Positions 1 to 7,974 of a DNA stretch of 64,000 nucleotides are shown here, one piece after another. The notes beneath the pieces were generated by a model that had not been told where the DNA came from, searched no databases, and was given only the letters and a program-made list of their open reading frames with translations. The position numbers and the translations under genes were made by a program. Every line of letters starts with the position of its first letter. The first letter of the stretch is position 1. The DNA is from CAXBBB01 sp963815505. Lineage in GTDB: Bacteria > Bacteroidota > Rhodothermia > Rhodothermales > BA12. The stretch lies in contig CAWFGU010000026.1 of the NCBI GenBank assembly GCA_963815505.1, positions 124,001 through 188,000 on the forward strand, written 5' to 3'.

Positions 1-67
1 TGCGCGCGATGCGGCTGCGGTTCCAGCACATCTTGTACGACAACGTGGGCGTGGACGTGGGCGTCAC
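1..67 (-). CDS. Start of a leftward phage early gene, cut by the window edge
   Basis: A GTG at 67-65 overlaps the stop codon of the preceding leftward gene as GTGA, the coupling pattern used repeatedly in this prophage. The frame stays open to the window edge (22 codons, beginning MTPTSTPTLSYK). There is too little protein to assign a family. By position it would be the next early gene, where transposition functions are expected in a Mu-type phage, but that is inference only. Confidence 0.25.
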   Translation of the reverse strand, partial: MTPTSTPTLSYKMCWNRSRIAR

Positions 68-702
68 TGATTCGTACGGGTCGAAATGGTGGCGGGCTGA
101 TCCGGGTGACGATGCCACTGAGCATTCGGCCACGCCAGACCCAGACGACGGAAGCACATATTGACGGCGCTGGTCGAGGGTGCGTCCTCGCCGTAGAGCA
201 GTGCCAGCGTCTCTTCGGTCGAGGGCAGCGGCACGTTCGAGGCGATGAGCGATTCGCGCACGGCGGCGACGGCCAGGGCCGCGTCTTCGGTGGCCTCGTT
301 CTCGGCCTGCTGTCGGCGCTCCTTTCTGAGCCTCCACCGGACGGCCCGGTAGACAGTGGCCTTGCACACCGGGGAGCCGGGGTAGCGTTCGTCGATGAAG
401 CGGGCGACCGTCATGCGCAGCGATTCGGGCGTGTCGGCGCGGTATCGCAGGTAGGCGCGCACGATGACGGCGGGGTCTTCGGTGTAGCCCACGTCGCAGC
501 GTTCGGCGATGCCGATGCTTCCCATCAGCGGCGTGAACACGTGCAGCGCGTCGCGCGCGTCGTCACCGGCTACAGCCGAGAATGGGATGACGAAGACGGG
601 GCTACCCAGATAGCGATCAAGCTCCTGGTGCCAGTACTTGCCGCCTTTGAAGTGAATGCCTTGCGTCGTGACGACGCGGCTCTGCAGTGTGAGTTTGGAC
701 AT
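64..702 (-). CDS. Phage early protein with MuA C-terminal beta-barrel-like N-terminus
   Basis: 212 residues. Residues about 8 to 50 (SRVVTTQGIHFKGGKYW followed by an LxxYLGxxVFV-type stretch) resemble the beta-barrel domain found at the C-terminus of Mu-type transposases, where the usual pattern is an arginine-valine strand, a Gly-Ile-x-Phe strand and a Tyr-Trp pair. A helical region follows with a basic patch (RAVRWRLRKERR, about residues 120-131), compatible with DNA binding. No DDE catalytic domain is present, so this is not a complete transposase. It could be a transposase accessory or split domain, or another early DNA-binding protein. It is last in a run of leftward genes starting at 1401. 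Confidence 0.4.
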   Translation of the reverse strand: MSKLTLQSRVVTTQGIHFKGGKYWHQELDRYLGSPVFVIPFSAVAGDDARDALHVFTPLMGSIGIAERCDVGYTEDPAVIVRAYLRYRADTPESLRMTVARFIDERYPGSPVCKATVYRAVRWRLRKERRQQAENEATEDAALAVAAVRESLIASNVPLPSTEETLALLYGEDAPSTSAVNMCFRRLGLAWPNAQWHRHPDQPATISTRTNQ

Positions 703-705
703 GGG

Positions 706-891
706 CTAGTGGTTGCGGATGTGGTAGGTGGCGCGCTCTTCGATCAGGCGGCGCTCGGCGGCGCGGCGGGCGTGCTCCTGGGTGATGAGGCGTTCGGCGC
801 GGGCGTGGTCGGCGCAGCAGACGCGGTGGCCGTAGAGCAGCAGCGAGAACAGGCCGGTGAGCAGCGCGAAGTGGATCAGGTCGACGATCAT
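706..891 (-). CDS. Small single-pass membrane protein of the phage early operon
   Basis: 61 residues. One hydrophobic segment spans about residues 3-20 (LIHFALLTGLFSLLLYG) and is followed by a strongly charged, arginine- and glutamate-rich helical tail. It lies 3 bp from both neighbours in the leftward early operon. I recognise no family. The topology suggests an inner-membrane anchor with a cytoplasmic helix. Confidence 0.45.
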   Translation of the reverse strand: MIVDLIHFALLTGLFSLLLYGHRVCCADHARAERLITQEHARRAAERRLIEERATYHIRNH

Positions 892-894
892 GGC

Positions 895-1146
895 TCAGGC
901 GGCTTTGCGGCGCGGTCCCTTGGGACGGCGTGCGGCGGCGTGGAGGCGCGTGATCAACAGGCCGTGGATCTCGGCGTAGGTGCGGCAGGCGTCGATGGCC
1001 GTGTCGCGGTCGGGATACTCAACGTCGGCCTGTGCGAACGTGATGGCGTGGCCTTCGGCGTAGGCTTCGATCTCCCACGTCCAGCAGCGGTCGTGGATGG
1101 GGTGCTGGACGATGTCGGCGCGGTAGAAGGTGCGGGGCTTCTTCAT
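895..1146 (-). CDS. Hypothetical phage early protein
   Basis: 83 residues starting MKKPRTFYRADIVQH and ending in a basic tail (RRPKGPRRKAA). The first 60 residues could form a small alpha/beta domain with several aromatic positions. No family is recognised. It lies in the leftward operon between the Cro-like gene and the small membrane protein, with 12 bp and 3 bp gaps, so it is probably co-transcribed and expressed early. Confidence 0.5.
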   Translation of the reverse strand: MKKPRTFYRADIVQHPIHDRCWTWEIEAYAEGHAITFAQADVEYPDRDTAIDACRTYAEIHGLLITRLHAAARRPKGPRRKAA

Positions 1147-1158
1147 GGCGGCGCGCGG

Positions 1159-1401
1159 TCAGGCAGCCAGGCGCATCTTCTGCACCGGCTTGATGAGGTG
1201 GAGACGGACCAGCTTGTTGAGCCGGTCGGCGTACGGGCGCGTCGCGATTCGCTTGCCCCGGATGATCTGGTTGAGCACCTGGTAGCTGCACCGCTCCATA
1301 GCGGCGAAGTCTTTCTGGGAGAGGTGGCGGAGGCGCAGAGCGGCCTCGACGCGAGCGGACTGGTCGTCTGTGACGAGCGTGCCGGGCTGGATGGGGTCCA
1401 T
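1159..1401 (-). CDS. Cro/Ner-like helix-turn-helix regulator
   Basis: 80 residues. A helix-turn-helix is visible around residues 25-60: LSQKDFAAMERCSYQVLNQI has the spacing of an XRE-type HTH, followed by a basic segment (RGKRIATRPYADRLNKLVR). It is the first leftward gene and is divergent from the CI-like repressor across a 66-bp gap, the classic arrangement of a lysis-lysogeny switch. I infer a Cro- or Ner-like role, repressing the repressor promoter and controlling the early operon. Confidence 0.6.
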   Translation of the reverse strand: MDPIQPGTLVTDDQSARVEAALRLRHLSQKDFAAMERCSYQVLNQIIRGKRIATRPYADRLNKLVRLHLIKPVQKMRLAA

Positions 1402-1467
1402 CGTGTTGCCGTGGTATGGTTAGAGGAGTACCTTTCGTGTCTGCTCGGTGAAGTTTGAGGACGCCCC
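1402..1467. promoter_or_regulatory. Divergent early/repressor promoter region of the prophage
   Basis: This 66-bp gap separates the leftward Cro-like gene and the rightward repressor and must hold both promoters and the operators. It is AT-richer than its surroundings (GTGGTATGGTTAGAGGAG then TACCTTT). A short GGTA...TACC dyad is visible, but it is too small to assign as an operator. Evidence is positional. Confidence 0.45.
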
Positions 1468-2331
1468 GTGCAGCACGTATCACAAGTCTACCCACAAAAC
1501 GGCATGGAGTCAACCCCAAAAGGGTACAAGGAGCAACTTTCTACCCGACTTTCGTCAGTTCGGGAGGATTCAGGACTATCGCAATCCAAGTTTTCTGCCC
1601 GCTTTGGGGTTAAGCAGCAGACTTGGGCGAACTATGAGGTTGCTAGGACTATGCCTTCTCCTGAGTTAATAGCACAGATCGCTACCGATATGGAGTACGA
1701 TCCGGCTTGGCTCTTGACTGGTGAGGGCGATCCGCGCCGATCCAGCTTGCCCGTTCCTGTGAAGGTTGATGCGTTGCAAGCCCAGATCGCAGATTTAGAG
1801 CGCCAGCTTGCCGAAGTCGAGGAGGCTCGCGAGCGTGACCTGAACCGCATTGAGTTCGAGAGCGAGCACCTCGCTGACTCGTGGCGAGAACTTGAGGGCA
1901 AGCGCCCCACTGTCCGCGTGCCCGTCTACGACGTTCCGCTCAATGCGTCACCGCCTGACCCCGGAGCCAACTACGAAGAGGTCGACGCCCTTGTCAGCTA
2001 CGAGGATGCCTACCTCGACTGGCTCAAAGACGAGTGCCGCATCGACCCGAGCCGCGCCTTTTATGCCCCGGTGCGCGGCCCGTCGATGGAGTCTCGCCTG
2101 TACGATGGGGACTGGGTGCTGGGCGAGACGCAGAACTACGTCGAGCACGACGACATCTACGCGCTGGTGCTCAACGGGCGTCTGCTCGTCAAGTATGTGC
2201 GGCCCGGAGCCAAGCGTGGCGACCTCAACTTGATCAGCGAAAACACCGCCTTTCCCGCCTACGTCGCCAGTGAATCGCACGGCGACACGCTTCACATCAT
2301 CGGGCGCGTCGTGCGCCGCATCGTACGCTGA
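1468..2331 (+). CDS. CI-type phage repressor (XRE HTH plus S24 peptidase-like domain)
   Basis: 287 residues from the GTG at 1468; an ATG at 1504 is an alternative. The HTH is at about residues 23-75 (SGLSQSKFSARFGVKQQTW), followed by a coiled coil (about 98-143) and a LexA/CI-like S24 domain (about 150-287). The nucleophile candidate is Ser206 in GPSMES and the general-base lysine is Lys242 in LLVKY. The Ala-Gly or Cys-Gly cleavage dipeptide that LexA/CI proteins usually carry just before the catalytic domain is not evident; the corresponding stretch reads VYDVPLNASPPDPG. The expected role is to maintain lysogeny by repressing the divergent early operon. It may be induced by RecA-stimulated cleavage at a non-standard bond or by another route. 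Confidence 0.85.
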   Translation: MQHVSQVYPQNGMESTPKGYKEQLSTRLSSVREDSGLSQSKFSARFGVKQQTWANYEVARTMPSPELIAQIATDMEYDPAWLLTGEGDPRRSSLPVPVKVDALQAQIADLERQLAEVEEARERDLNRIEFESEHLADSWRELEGKRPTVRVPVYDVPLNASPPDPGANYEEVDALVSYEDAYLDWLKDECRIDPSRAFYAPVRGPSMESRLYDGDWVLGETQNYVEHDDIYALVLNGRLLVKYVRPGAKRGDLNLISENTAFPAYVASESHGDTLHIIGRVVRRIVR

Positions 2332-2334
2332 TCT

Positions 2335-3366
2335 ATGCTTGTCGTCACCACGAACGCCGTCGAAGGCCGCACCGTCACGCGCTATCACGGCATCGTCAGC
2401 GTCAACATCGTCGCCGGGACGGGCTTTTTCAGCGACTTCGCGGCTGGCCTATCGGACATCTTCGGCGGTCGAAGCGGCACGTACCAGCGGCACCTCGACC
2501 AGCTCAATAACGAGGCCCTGTCGGCGCTCGGCGACAAAGCCCGAAAGACAGGCGCAAACGCAGTGATCGGCACGCAGATCGATTACGACGAGATTAGCGG
2601 CAAGGGCACGCAGATGTTTATGGTCACGGCGCGCGGCACAGCCGTCAGCTTGTCGGGCGCCGAGCGCGGAGAAGCGACGCCCGACAATGGCACACGTGAG
2701 GATCTGGAGGCGCACCTGATGTCGAGTTGGATTGACACTCGGATCGCCGAGGGACAGATCGACTCGGCATTGCTAGGGGAAGCCGTCAAGTATCGGCTGA
2801 GCGGATATGGACCTCGCTTCGTCAAGACGTTGAGCAAGCGAAACGCACAGTCGTATTGGTCTGCGGAAGAGATCGAGGCTTTGACTAAATATCTGGACTC
2901 GACCGATGCCGAAGAGCTAGATAAAACACTCGTCACCTGGTTCGACTCGTTCAACACCGAACACAGCGAACTCAATCACGCATTGATGAAGTGGTACCGG
3001 ACGCGAGGTGATTATTCCTATGCCTCTTTGCTCAAGGTCCTGAAAACCGCTCCGATACGTGCGCGCCCTCTGTTGACTGAGCTAGTGATCTCTTTCCCGG
3101 CTTCCATCAGCGCTCAGGCGGCTGTTGATGCCGTCGATCTGGCGAACCATATCGACACCGCAGCATCCGTTGCTGAGCAAAAAGACAAAAGCGGCGTGTT
3201 CGGCAAGACCTCTTCGGTCTGGATCTGCCCAACGTGTCATGCCGAGAACAGCATTGAGGCTGATGCCTGTGCTCGGTGCAGTTGCGATACCGCTGGTTTC
3301 AAGCCGGACCGTCGCAAGCTTGCTGTCAGCAGACTGCGTGCAGTTGAATCTTACTTCGACAGATGA
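2335..3366 (+). CDS. YbjQ/UPF0145-like domain protein with C-terminal zinc ribbon, possible lysogenic-conversion gene
   Basis: 343 residues, 3 bp after the repressor, so probably transcribed with it in the lysogen. Residues 1 to about 106 match the UPF0145 (YbjQ) fold pattern: VTTNAVEGRTVTRYHGIVS, then an LGDKARKTGANAVIG-type helix and a final strand. The middle is helical. The C-terminus holds a four-cysteine zinc ribbon, Cys298/Cys301 and Cys312/Cys315. The function of the UPF0145 family is not established. Co-expression with the repressor suggests a benefit to the lysogen. Its 3' end overlaps the convergent gpG-like gene by 16 bp. Confidence 0.6.
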   Translation: MLVVTTNAVEGRTVTRYHGIVSVNIVAGTGFFSDFAAGLSDIFGGRSGTYQRHLDQLNNEALSALGDKARKTGANAVIGTQIDYDEISGKGTQMFMVTARGTAVSLSGAERGEATPDNGTREDLEAHLMSSWIDTRIAEGQIDSALLGEAVKYRLSGYGPRFVKTLSKRNAQSYWSAEEIEALTKYLDSTDAEELDKTLVTWFDSFNTEHSELNHALMKWYRTRGDYSYASLLKVLKTAPIRARPLLTELVISFPASISAQAAVDAVDLANHIDTAASVAEQKDKSGVFGKTSSVWICPTCHAENSIEADACARCSCDTAGFKPDRRKLAVSRLRAVESYFDR

Positions 3367-3860
3367 TCGGGGTCTAGCCGATGGCCTTCTTCGAGCGTCT
3401 TGCCGTAGTCGCGCTGGGCGTTCTCGACGATCTTCGCCTCTTCGTCGTCGGCCAAGCCGAGAAAGCGGCGGATGACCTTGGCTTTGCCCGCGCCGAGGAC
3501 GTTGTGATACTCGGCGATGCGGGTGGCATCGGCCTCGCTCTCTGCGAGGTAGCCGTATCGGATCGTCAGGCCCGTCCCGTCGGCTTCGACCTCTCCGCGC
3601 GTGGCGGAGAGCATTTCGCCCGAAAAGAACAGGTCGACCTTCTTGGTACCGAGGCCCTTCTTTTCGCGCTCTTTGGCATGGCCGCGCGAGTAGCCCTTGG
3701 TGGAACTGCCCTCCAGGAACTGCCCCTTGGCCGTGCGCCGCTTGACGACTTTGTCGATGTCGGCGATCACGCGCTCGCCGCTGAACACGCGGTTGGCTTC
3801 GGCGACGGCCGTTTCCAGGTCGCGCTCGAGGTGGTTCTGAATCGAGACGATGTCGATCAT
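3351..3860 (-). CDS. Phage virion morphogenesis protein (Mu gpG-like head-tail completion)
   Basis: 169 residues starting at the ATG at 3860, which overlaps the portal stop as ATGA. The central motif RTAKGQFLEGSSTKGYSR, followed by a VDLFFSGEMLSAT strand and an IRYGYLAES segment, resembles phage virion morphogenesis / HK97 gp10-type neck proteins. Such proteins join head and tail. It is the last gene of the leftward packaging operon. The exact family (Mu gpG against HK97 gp10) cannot be separated by eye. Confidence 0.6.
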   Translation of the reverse strand: MIDIVSIQNHLERDLETAVAEANRVFSGERVIADIDKVVKRRTAKGQFLEGSSTKGYSRGHAKEREKKGLGTKKVDLFFSGEMLSATRGEVEADGTGLTIRYGYLAESEADATRIAEYHNVLGAGKAKVIRRFLGLADDEEAKIVENAQRDYGKTLEEGHRLDPDHLSK

Positions 3861-5086
3861 CCGGCGAAGGGGTTGAAGGGGCGGTTGGGGCGGCGCATGG
3901 TGTCCTCGTCGTCCGTCGGCGCGCGGCGTCCGGTGCGGCGTCGCCACTCGGAAACGGAGAGCGGGATGCCGTTCTCCATCGCGAAGCGGTCGCGCTCGAT
4001 CTCGGCGCGCTCGTCGGGCGCGGGCGTCACGTCCCACTGGAGGCGGCACAGGCGCTGGTTGTAGTTCTTGTCGAGGAAGGGGTTGAGCAGGCGCCGGGTG
4101 AGCATCCAGGCCCCACGCGTGGCGAGCCGCTGGGCCACGTCTACGCGGATGCCGTTGGTGGTGCGCATGGCCGCGAAGCTGCCCGCGTCGCCCATGTTGT
4201 CCGTCAGCGATTCGCCCTTGATCGATTTGGAGCGGATACGCGCCAGTTCGTAGAGAAACTCCTTGAAGAGCGGGGTGCCGTTGAGCTTACGGTCCAAGAA
4301 CTCGAGCGTCGTCATCTCGGTCTTGATGGCACGGCTGTCGGACGAGACGCCTTTGACGGCCTTCTTCAGCATCTCTCGGTCGCCTTTGCCGTGGCCTTTG
4401 AGCAGCGTGCCGACGACGGTCGGGATGCCGACGACTTCATTGCACGCCGCCCAGTCTTCGATGTCGAACCACGCGTAGACGCCGAAGCGCGCCGCGCCCA
4501 CGCCCTTGCCCATGCGGATGAAGTCGACGTCGGCGAAGCTGACGAGCTTGCGCGCCGTCAGCAGCAGCAGGTCACCGGGGTCGTACGTGTGCGCCGGAGC
4601 GCGCCCGACGTGGAGCGTCGTGTACTTCTCGCCGCCGACGCGCTTGGCGTAGATCCACGCGTTAGGCAGCAGTTCATACGAGACGGGCGCCTGGAGCGTG
4701 CGTCCCTCGCGCTCGTAGGCGTCCCAGACGGGCACGGCGGCGCTGACGCCGTAGTAGTGGGCCAGCAGCAGTTCCTCCATCAGTGCGACGACGTCGAGGT
4801 CGTTGATGACGGCCTGGGCTTCTTCGGCCTGGCGCGCGGCCTCGTCGGACTCGTCGAGCGGGACGACCTCCACGCCGTCCTGCACGCAGGCCGAGACGAG
4901 GCTTTCGAGCGCCGACGGAATCTCGTCGTCCTGGGACAGGAAGAAGTCGAGCACGCCGAACAGCATACCCGGCTCACCGGCGCGGGCGGCACCCATGGCG
5001 CGGCGGAGCACGTCGGGCGTGACCTGGGTGAAGGCACGCGAAATGCCTTTGGAGCGTTCGGGAGCCTGGATCTTGAGGTTCTGCAT
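3857..5086 (-). CDS. DUF935 portal protein (Mu gp29-like)
   Basis: 409 residues from the ATG at 5086. Features of DUF935 portals are present: an N-terminal segment ending in many short helices with FFLSQDDEIPSALESL, a central LLPNAWIYAKR region, the EDWAACNEVVGIPTVVG segment and a C-terminal SKSIKGESLTDNMGDAGSFA stretch. The protein forms the dodecameric portal at one head vertex for DNA packaging and tail attachment. It overlaps the gpG-like gene and follows the large terminase by 2 bp. A continuous frame from 6781 into the portal exists only because of the frameshift in the terminase and is not a fusion. Confidence 0.85.
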   Translation of the reverse strand: MQNLKIQAPERSKGISRAFTQVTPDVLRRAMGAARAGEPGMLFGVLDFFLSQDDEIPSALESLVSACVQDGVEVVPLDESDEAARQAEEAQAVINDLDVVALMEELLLAHYYGVSAAVPVWDAYEREGRTLQAPVSYELLPNAWIYAKRVGGEKYTTLHVGRAPAHTYDPGDLLLLTARKLVSFADVDFIRMGKGVGAARFGVYAWFDIEDWAACNEVVGIPTVVGTLLKGHGKGDREMLKKAVKGVSSDSRAIKTEMTTLEFLDRKLNGTPLFKEFLYELARIRSKSIKGESLTDNMGDAGSFAAMRTTNGIRVDVAQRLATRGAWMLTRRLLNPFLDKNYNQRLCRLQWDVTPAPDERAEIERDRFAMENGIPLSVSEWRRRTGRRAPTDDEDTMRRPNRPFNPFAG

Positions 5087-5088
5087 GA

Positions 5089-6781
5089 CTAGCGGCGGAC
5101 GTGGGCGGTGGCGTAGCGTCGCTGGCTGCCGACGCTTTTGTAGTAAGGGCGGCTGGCGGCGGTGACGCGGTTGCGGTTGATGGCCGATTCGAGCGCGTCG
5201 GGGCCGTCTACGAAGCCGTCGGGGTAGCTGAGAAGCTGGTTGTAGAGCGTCTTGACGTCGGGCTTCATGCGACGCGGGAAGCGGATGCGCCCGGTCGAGG
5301 CGAGCGGCTGGAGGCTCTCGATGCGCGCCTTGTCGCGGCCCTTGTTGGGCTGTCCCGAAACGGGGAGCGGATAGCCCCGCCGCTCCTCGGCGTCCTGGAA
5401 GTCGCGTTCGAGCCGGTTGTCCTGTCCGAAGTCGTTTTCGTAGCCGCCGGAGAGCAGGTCGGGGTAGCGCTCGAAGGCGTCGTACATCCAGTCGATGGCA
5501 TCGGAGAGCGGATCGGTCTGGCGCATCCAGGCGTCGACGACGAAGTGCGTGTGGCGATCGGTGGCGACGAGGGCGATGGCCTTGTAGCACGCGCTCTCGG
5601 TCTTGCCGAAGGCGGGGTCGAGCCAGAGGTACCAGCTCATTTCGCCGCTCGGTAGCTCGTCGAAGCCGTCGCCGAACCACTCGGCCTTGAAGTAGCGCCC
5701 GACGCGAATCGGGAAGCCGTTCATCTCGCCCTCGTAGAGCGCGTCGTTCATCGTGGCACGCATCGAGGCGTACCACGACGGCGGGAAGCGTTCGGGCCAG
5801 AGGTAGAGCGTTCCGGCGGCGGTGACGGTGTCGGCGCGGTAGGAGCGGCACGACATCTCGACCTGTCCGGCGTCCGGGTCCGGCTCTTGTGGCTCCACAT
5901 CCTCCCCAACCCGTTCGAGACCGTTCGAGGGCTCCGATCTCTCGACGCGCGCCCCAACGGTCCCCGGAACGCTTCCGGCCCGTAGAAAGGCTCTGAGAAG
6001 CGTCGTCGTCTCCGTCGTGCAGATCGAGCATCGCCTGGTACATCGCGCTGGCTTCGTGCCCTGTGTTGCCGAGCCAGAGGATGGGGCCGGTGACGGCGGG
6101 GTATAGCTCCTGCTTGAGCCAGATCAGCTTTTCCCACCCGATGCGCTCGTTGCGGCTGGTGCGGGTGTTCTCGAAGTCGTCGACGAGGCACCCTTCGGGG
6201 CGGCGGCTCATGTAGAGCCTGCCCTTGGCCGGGCGCCCGTAGGAGATGGCCTCGAGTTGGAACGTGTGCGTCTTGCCCGTCGCGCGGACTTTGACGCGGA
6301 CGCGGAGCGTGCCGCCAGTCTCGTCCCACTTGAGGACGTTGCAGGCGTAGTCGGTGCCGATGCGCCGGTTGTCGGTCAGCTCGGCCTTGAACGCTTCGAG
6401 GTGGCGCGTGGCGAGGTTGAGGTGTTCGGAGCAGAACAGCCAGTAGCGGATCTCGCCGCCAAGCAGCCGCTGGAGCAGGCGGGCACGCGCCCTAGAGCTT
6501 TTGGCGTGCTCGCGCGGACCGTGGACGACGAACAGGTGGCGCGTCGCCCATCCGAGCATCTCGTCGATGTCGGTGTGGAACGCGGCGCTGACGTTCTCGA
6601 AGTAGTGCGGCAGGTAGGTCCTGCCGAATACGTCGGTGTCGGTGCGGGTGAGGCGGTGCCGGTCGCGGCTGGCCTCCATCGTGCTGTCCGAGAACGGCGG
6701 CACGTCGCGGCTGAGCCGGTCGGTCAGCTCGGCGAGTTGGCGCTTGAGGCGCTTTTCGGCGGCGGTCTCTGTCGTTAGCAT
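5089..6781 (-). CDS. Terminase large subunit (Mu gp28-like), apparent frameshift
   Basis: The N-terminal part starts at 6781 and has an ATPase P-loop GPREHAKSS at residues 88-96 and a Walker B-like LVDDFE (Asp201/Asp202). The C-terminal part (5089 to about 5985) has the nuclease region with WLDPAFGKTES and FVVDAWM. The two halves are in different frames. The break falls near 5985-5990, just after a GACGACGACG repeat. The intact protein would be about 560 residues, normal for gp28-like terminases. It packages phage DNA into the prohead. A programmed event, a real mutation and an assembly indel cannot be separated here, but an indel is likely given the many others in the window. Confidence 0.8.
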
Positions 6782-6784
6782 GAG

Positions 6785-6886
6785 TCAGCAGGCGACGATG
6801 CAGATCGCACAGAGCGCGAAGACGGTCAGCCAGACGAGCGCGTCGAGCGCGTCGCCTCTCGGATCGCGGGGAGCGTCGAAGGTCAT
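6785..6886 (-). CDS. Tiny membrane protein in the packaging operon
   Basis: 33 residues: a charged N-terminus with an RDPRGDALDALVW stretch, then one hydrophobic helix (about residues 17-33) that ends the protein with cysteines. The ATG at 6886 overlaps the stop of the previous tiny gene (ATGA), and the terminase ATG follows 3 bp after this gene. The tight coupling argues that it is real. Possible roles are holin-like or spanin-like, but nothing assigns one. Confidence 0.45.
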   Translation of the reverse strand: MTFDAPRDPRGDALDALVWLTVFALCAICIVAC

Positions 6887-7002
6887 ACCGTAGCGGCAAT
6901 GAGCGCGCCGAGGGCCATGCACAGCATCAGCACGGTGTAGACGGCGGCGAGGGTCAGGCCGGGCGGGTCGAGCGGGCCGAAGGGGTCGAAGGCGTCGATC
7001 AT
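6883..7002 (-). CDS. Tiny single-pass membrane protein in the packaging operon
   Basis: 39 residues: an acidic, proline-rich N-terminus with FDPFGPLDPPG, then a hydrophobic helix over about residues 16-39 (LTLAAVYTVLMLCMALGAL). It overlaps both neighbours by ATGA junctions. The topology is like that of the next gene, so the two could act as a pair in the envelope. No family is recognised. Confidence 0.45.
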   Translation of the reverse strand: MIDAFDPFGPLDPPGLTLAAVYTVLMLCMALGALIAATV

Positions 7003-7454
7003 GTGGCGCGGGCTACGAGGCGGTTGGAGAACTCGATCAGGACGGGGCTGACGACGGCGATCAGTTCGGGGTGGTTGTCGGCGACGTAGGTGCCCAGTTC
7101 GTCGATGATGTCCATCGCGTTCTGCGCGCGCACGCTCTCCTGGTCGAGGTCGCTGATGATCTTCCAGCCCTTGTGTATGGCATCCATCTCGGCAGACGTG
7201 GCCATCTGCAAGCTCTCCTCGAGTGCGGCGAGCTTGCGGTTGAGCATCTTGCGCAGACTCGCCGCGATGGAGCGGCCCGACCCGCTACGGAGGTCGCGCA
7301 ACTCGTCCCATTTCTCGGATTCGATCCACCGTCGAATGGTCGAGGCAGACGGACTTCCGTCGTAGGCGGTCGAGATCGTTTCGGGGCTGTCGCCCTTGAC
7401 GACGTAGCGAAACTGGACGGCGTCGCGGACGACGTCGCTGTGCGTGACGGGCAT
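6999..7454 (-). CDS. Mu gp27-like protein, putative terminase small subunit
   Basis: 151 residues from the ATG at 7454 (MPVTHSDVVRDAVQFRYV). The N-terminus carries a helix-turn-helix of the terminase small-subunit type, with ETISTAYDGSPSASTIRRWI around residues 23-42, followed by WDELRD and long helices. Position directly upstream of the large terminase and downstream of the Gam gene matches gp27 in Mu-type phages. A longer frame to 7598 adds a low-complexity arginine/serine tail and overlaps the Gam gene, so I reject that start. Confidence 0.65.
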   Translation of the reverse strand: MPVTHSDVVRDAVQFRYVVKGDSPETISTAYDGSPSASTIRRWIESEKWDELRDLRSGSGRSIAASLRKMLNRKLAALEESLQMATSAEMDAIHKGWKIISDLDQESVRAQNAMDIIDELGTYVADNHPELIAVVSPVLIEFSNRLVARAT

Positions 7455-7458
7455 CGGC

Positions 7459-7974
7459 TCAGCAGGAGAAGGTATCGTCGCCCTGTTCGAACTCGATGCC
7501 TGGAATGGTGCCCTCGACCTGTTCGCGGAGCTTCTTGACCGTCGGCAGGTCGACGACCGGATCGGGCACGCGAACGCACACGCCGAGGTCGGCGGCACGC
7601 AGCGCCTTGACGACGACGTCGACGGCGGCGGTGAGCTTGGCCTTGAGGCTGGCCTTGCGGAACGAGAGCTTGAGCGGGCCGACGTCGGCGGTCTTGGCCT
7701 TGCCGGGGTAGAGCCGTTCGCGATGGGCGCGGGCGTAGGCTTCGATGTCGGCCTCGAGCTGCTCGGCGTCGGCGCGCTGGCGTTTGGTCGAGCGGTCGAA
7801 GGCGGTCGCGGCCGCGCTCATGGCTTCGTCGCGGATGGTCGTCTTGGCGCGGATGTGCGAGCGGCGGCGCTCGAGCTGCTCGCAGGCTTTGCGCAGCTCG
7901 TCGTCTGACGTGATGGCGAGGGCGTCCGGGGCTTGGGTCGTGGCTTCCATGAGGCTGAGATAGTTGAGGTGCAA
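7459..7974 (-). CDS. Mu Gam-like host-nuclease inhibitor
   Basis: 171 residues from the TTG at 7974, which is preceded by GAGGAAG; the ATG at 7950 (163 residues) is the alternative. The pattern follows Mu Gam: an N-terminal coiled coil (LRKACEQLERRRSHIR), a central DIEAYARAHRERLYPG helix, and a C-terminal domain with VKKLREQVEGTIPGIEF. Gam binds DNA ends and protects linear phage DNA from RecBCD-type exonucleases. It is the first gene of the leftward packaging operon, whereas in Mu gam lies in the early region. Confidence 0.75.
   Translation of the reverse strand: MHLNYLSLMEATTQAPDALAITSDDELRKACEQLERRRSHIRAKTTIRDEAMSAAATAFDRSTKRQRADAEQLEADIEAYARAHRERLYPGKAKTADVGPLKLSFRKASLKAKLTAAVDVVVKALRAADLGVCVRVPDPVVDLPTVKKLREQVEGTIPGIEFEQGDDTFSC

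Noticed and set aside
106..1458. A 450-codon open frame on the plus strand across the leftward early genes
   Set aside because: It is antisense to four tightly packed leftward genes with overlapping or near-overlapping ends. The translation is low-complexity and typical of GC-rich antisense frames.
1402..1467. GGTA...TACC dyad as the CI operator
   Set aside because: Only four bases per arm, which is expected often by chance.
3857..6781. A 974-codon frame that looks like a terminase-portal fusion
   Set aside because: The middle third is arginine/proline-rich nonsense. The true terminase C-terminus lies in another frame and the portal has its own ATG at 5086.
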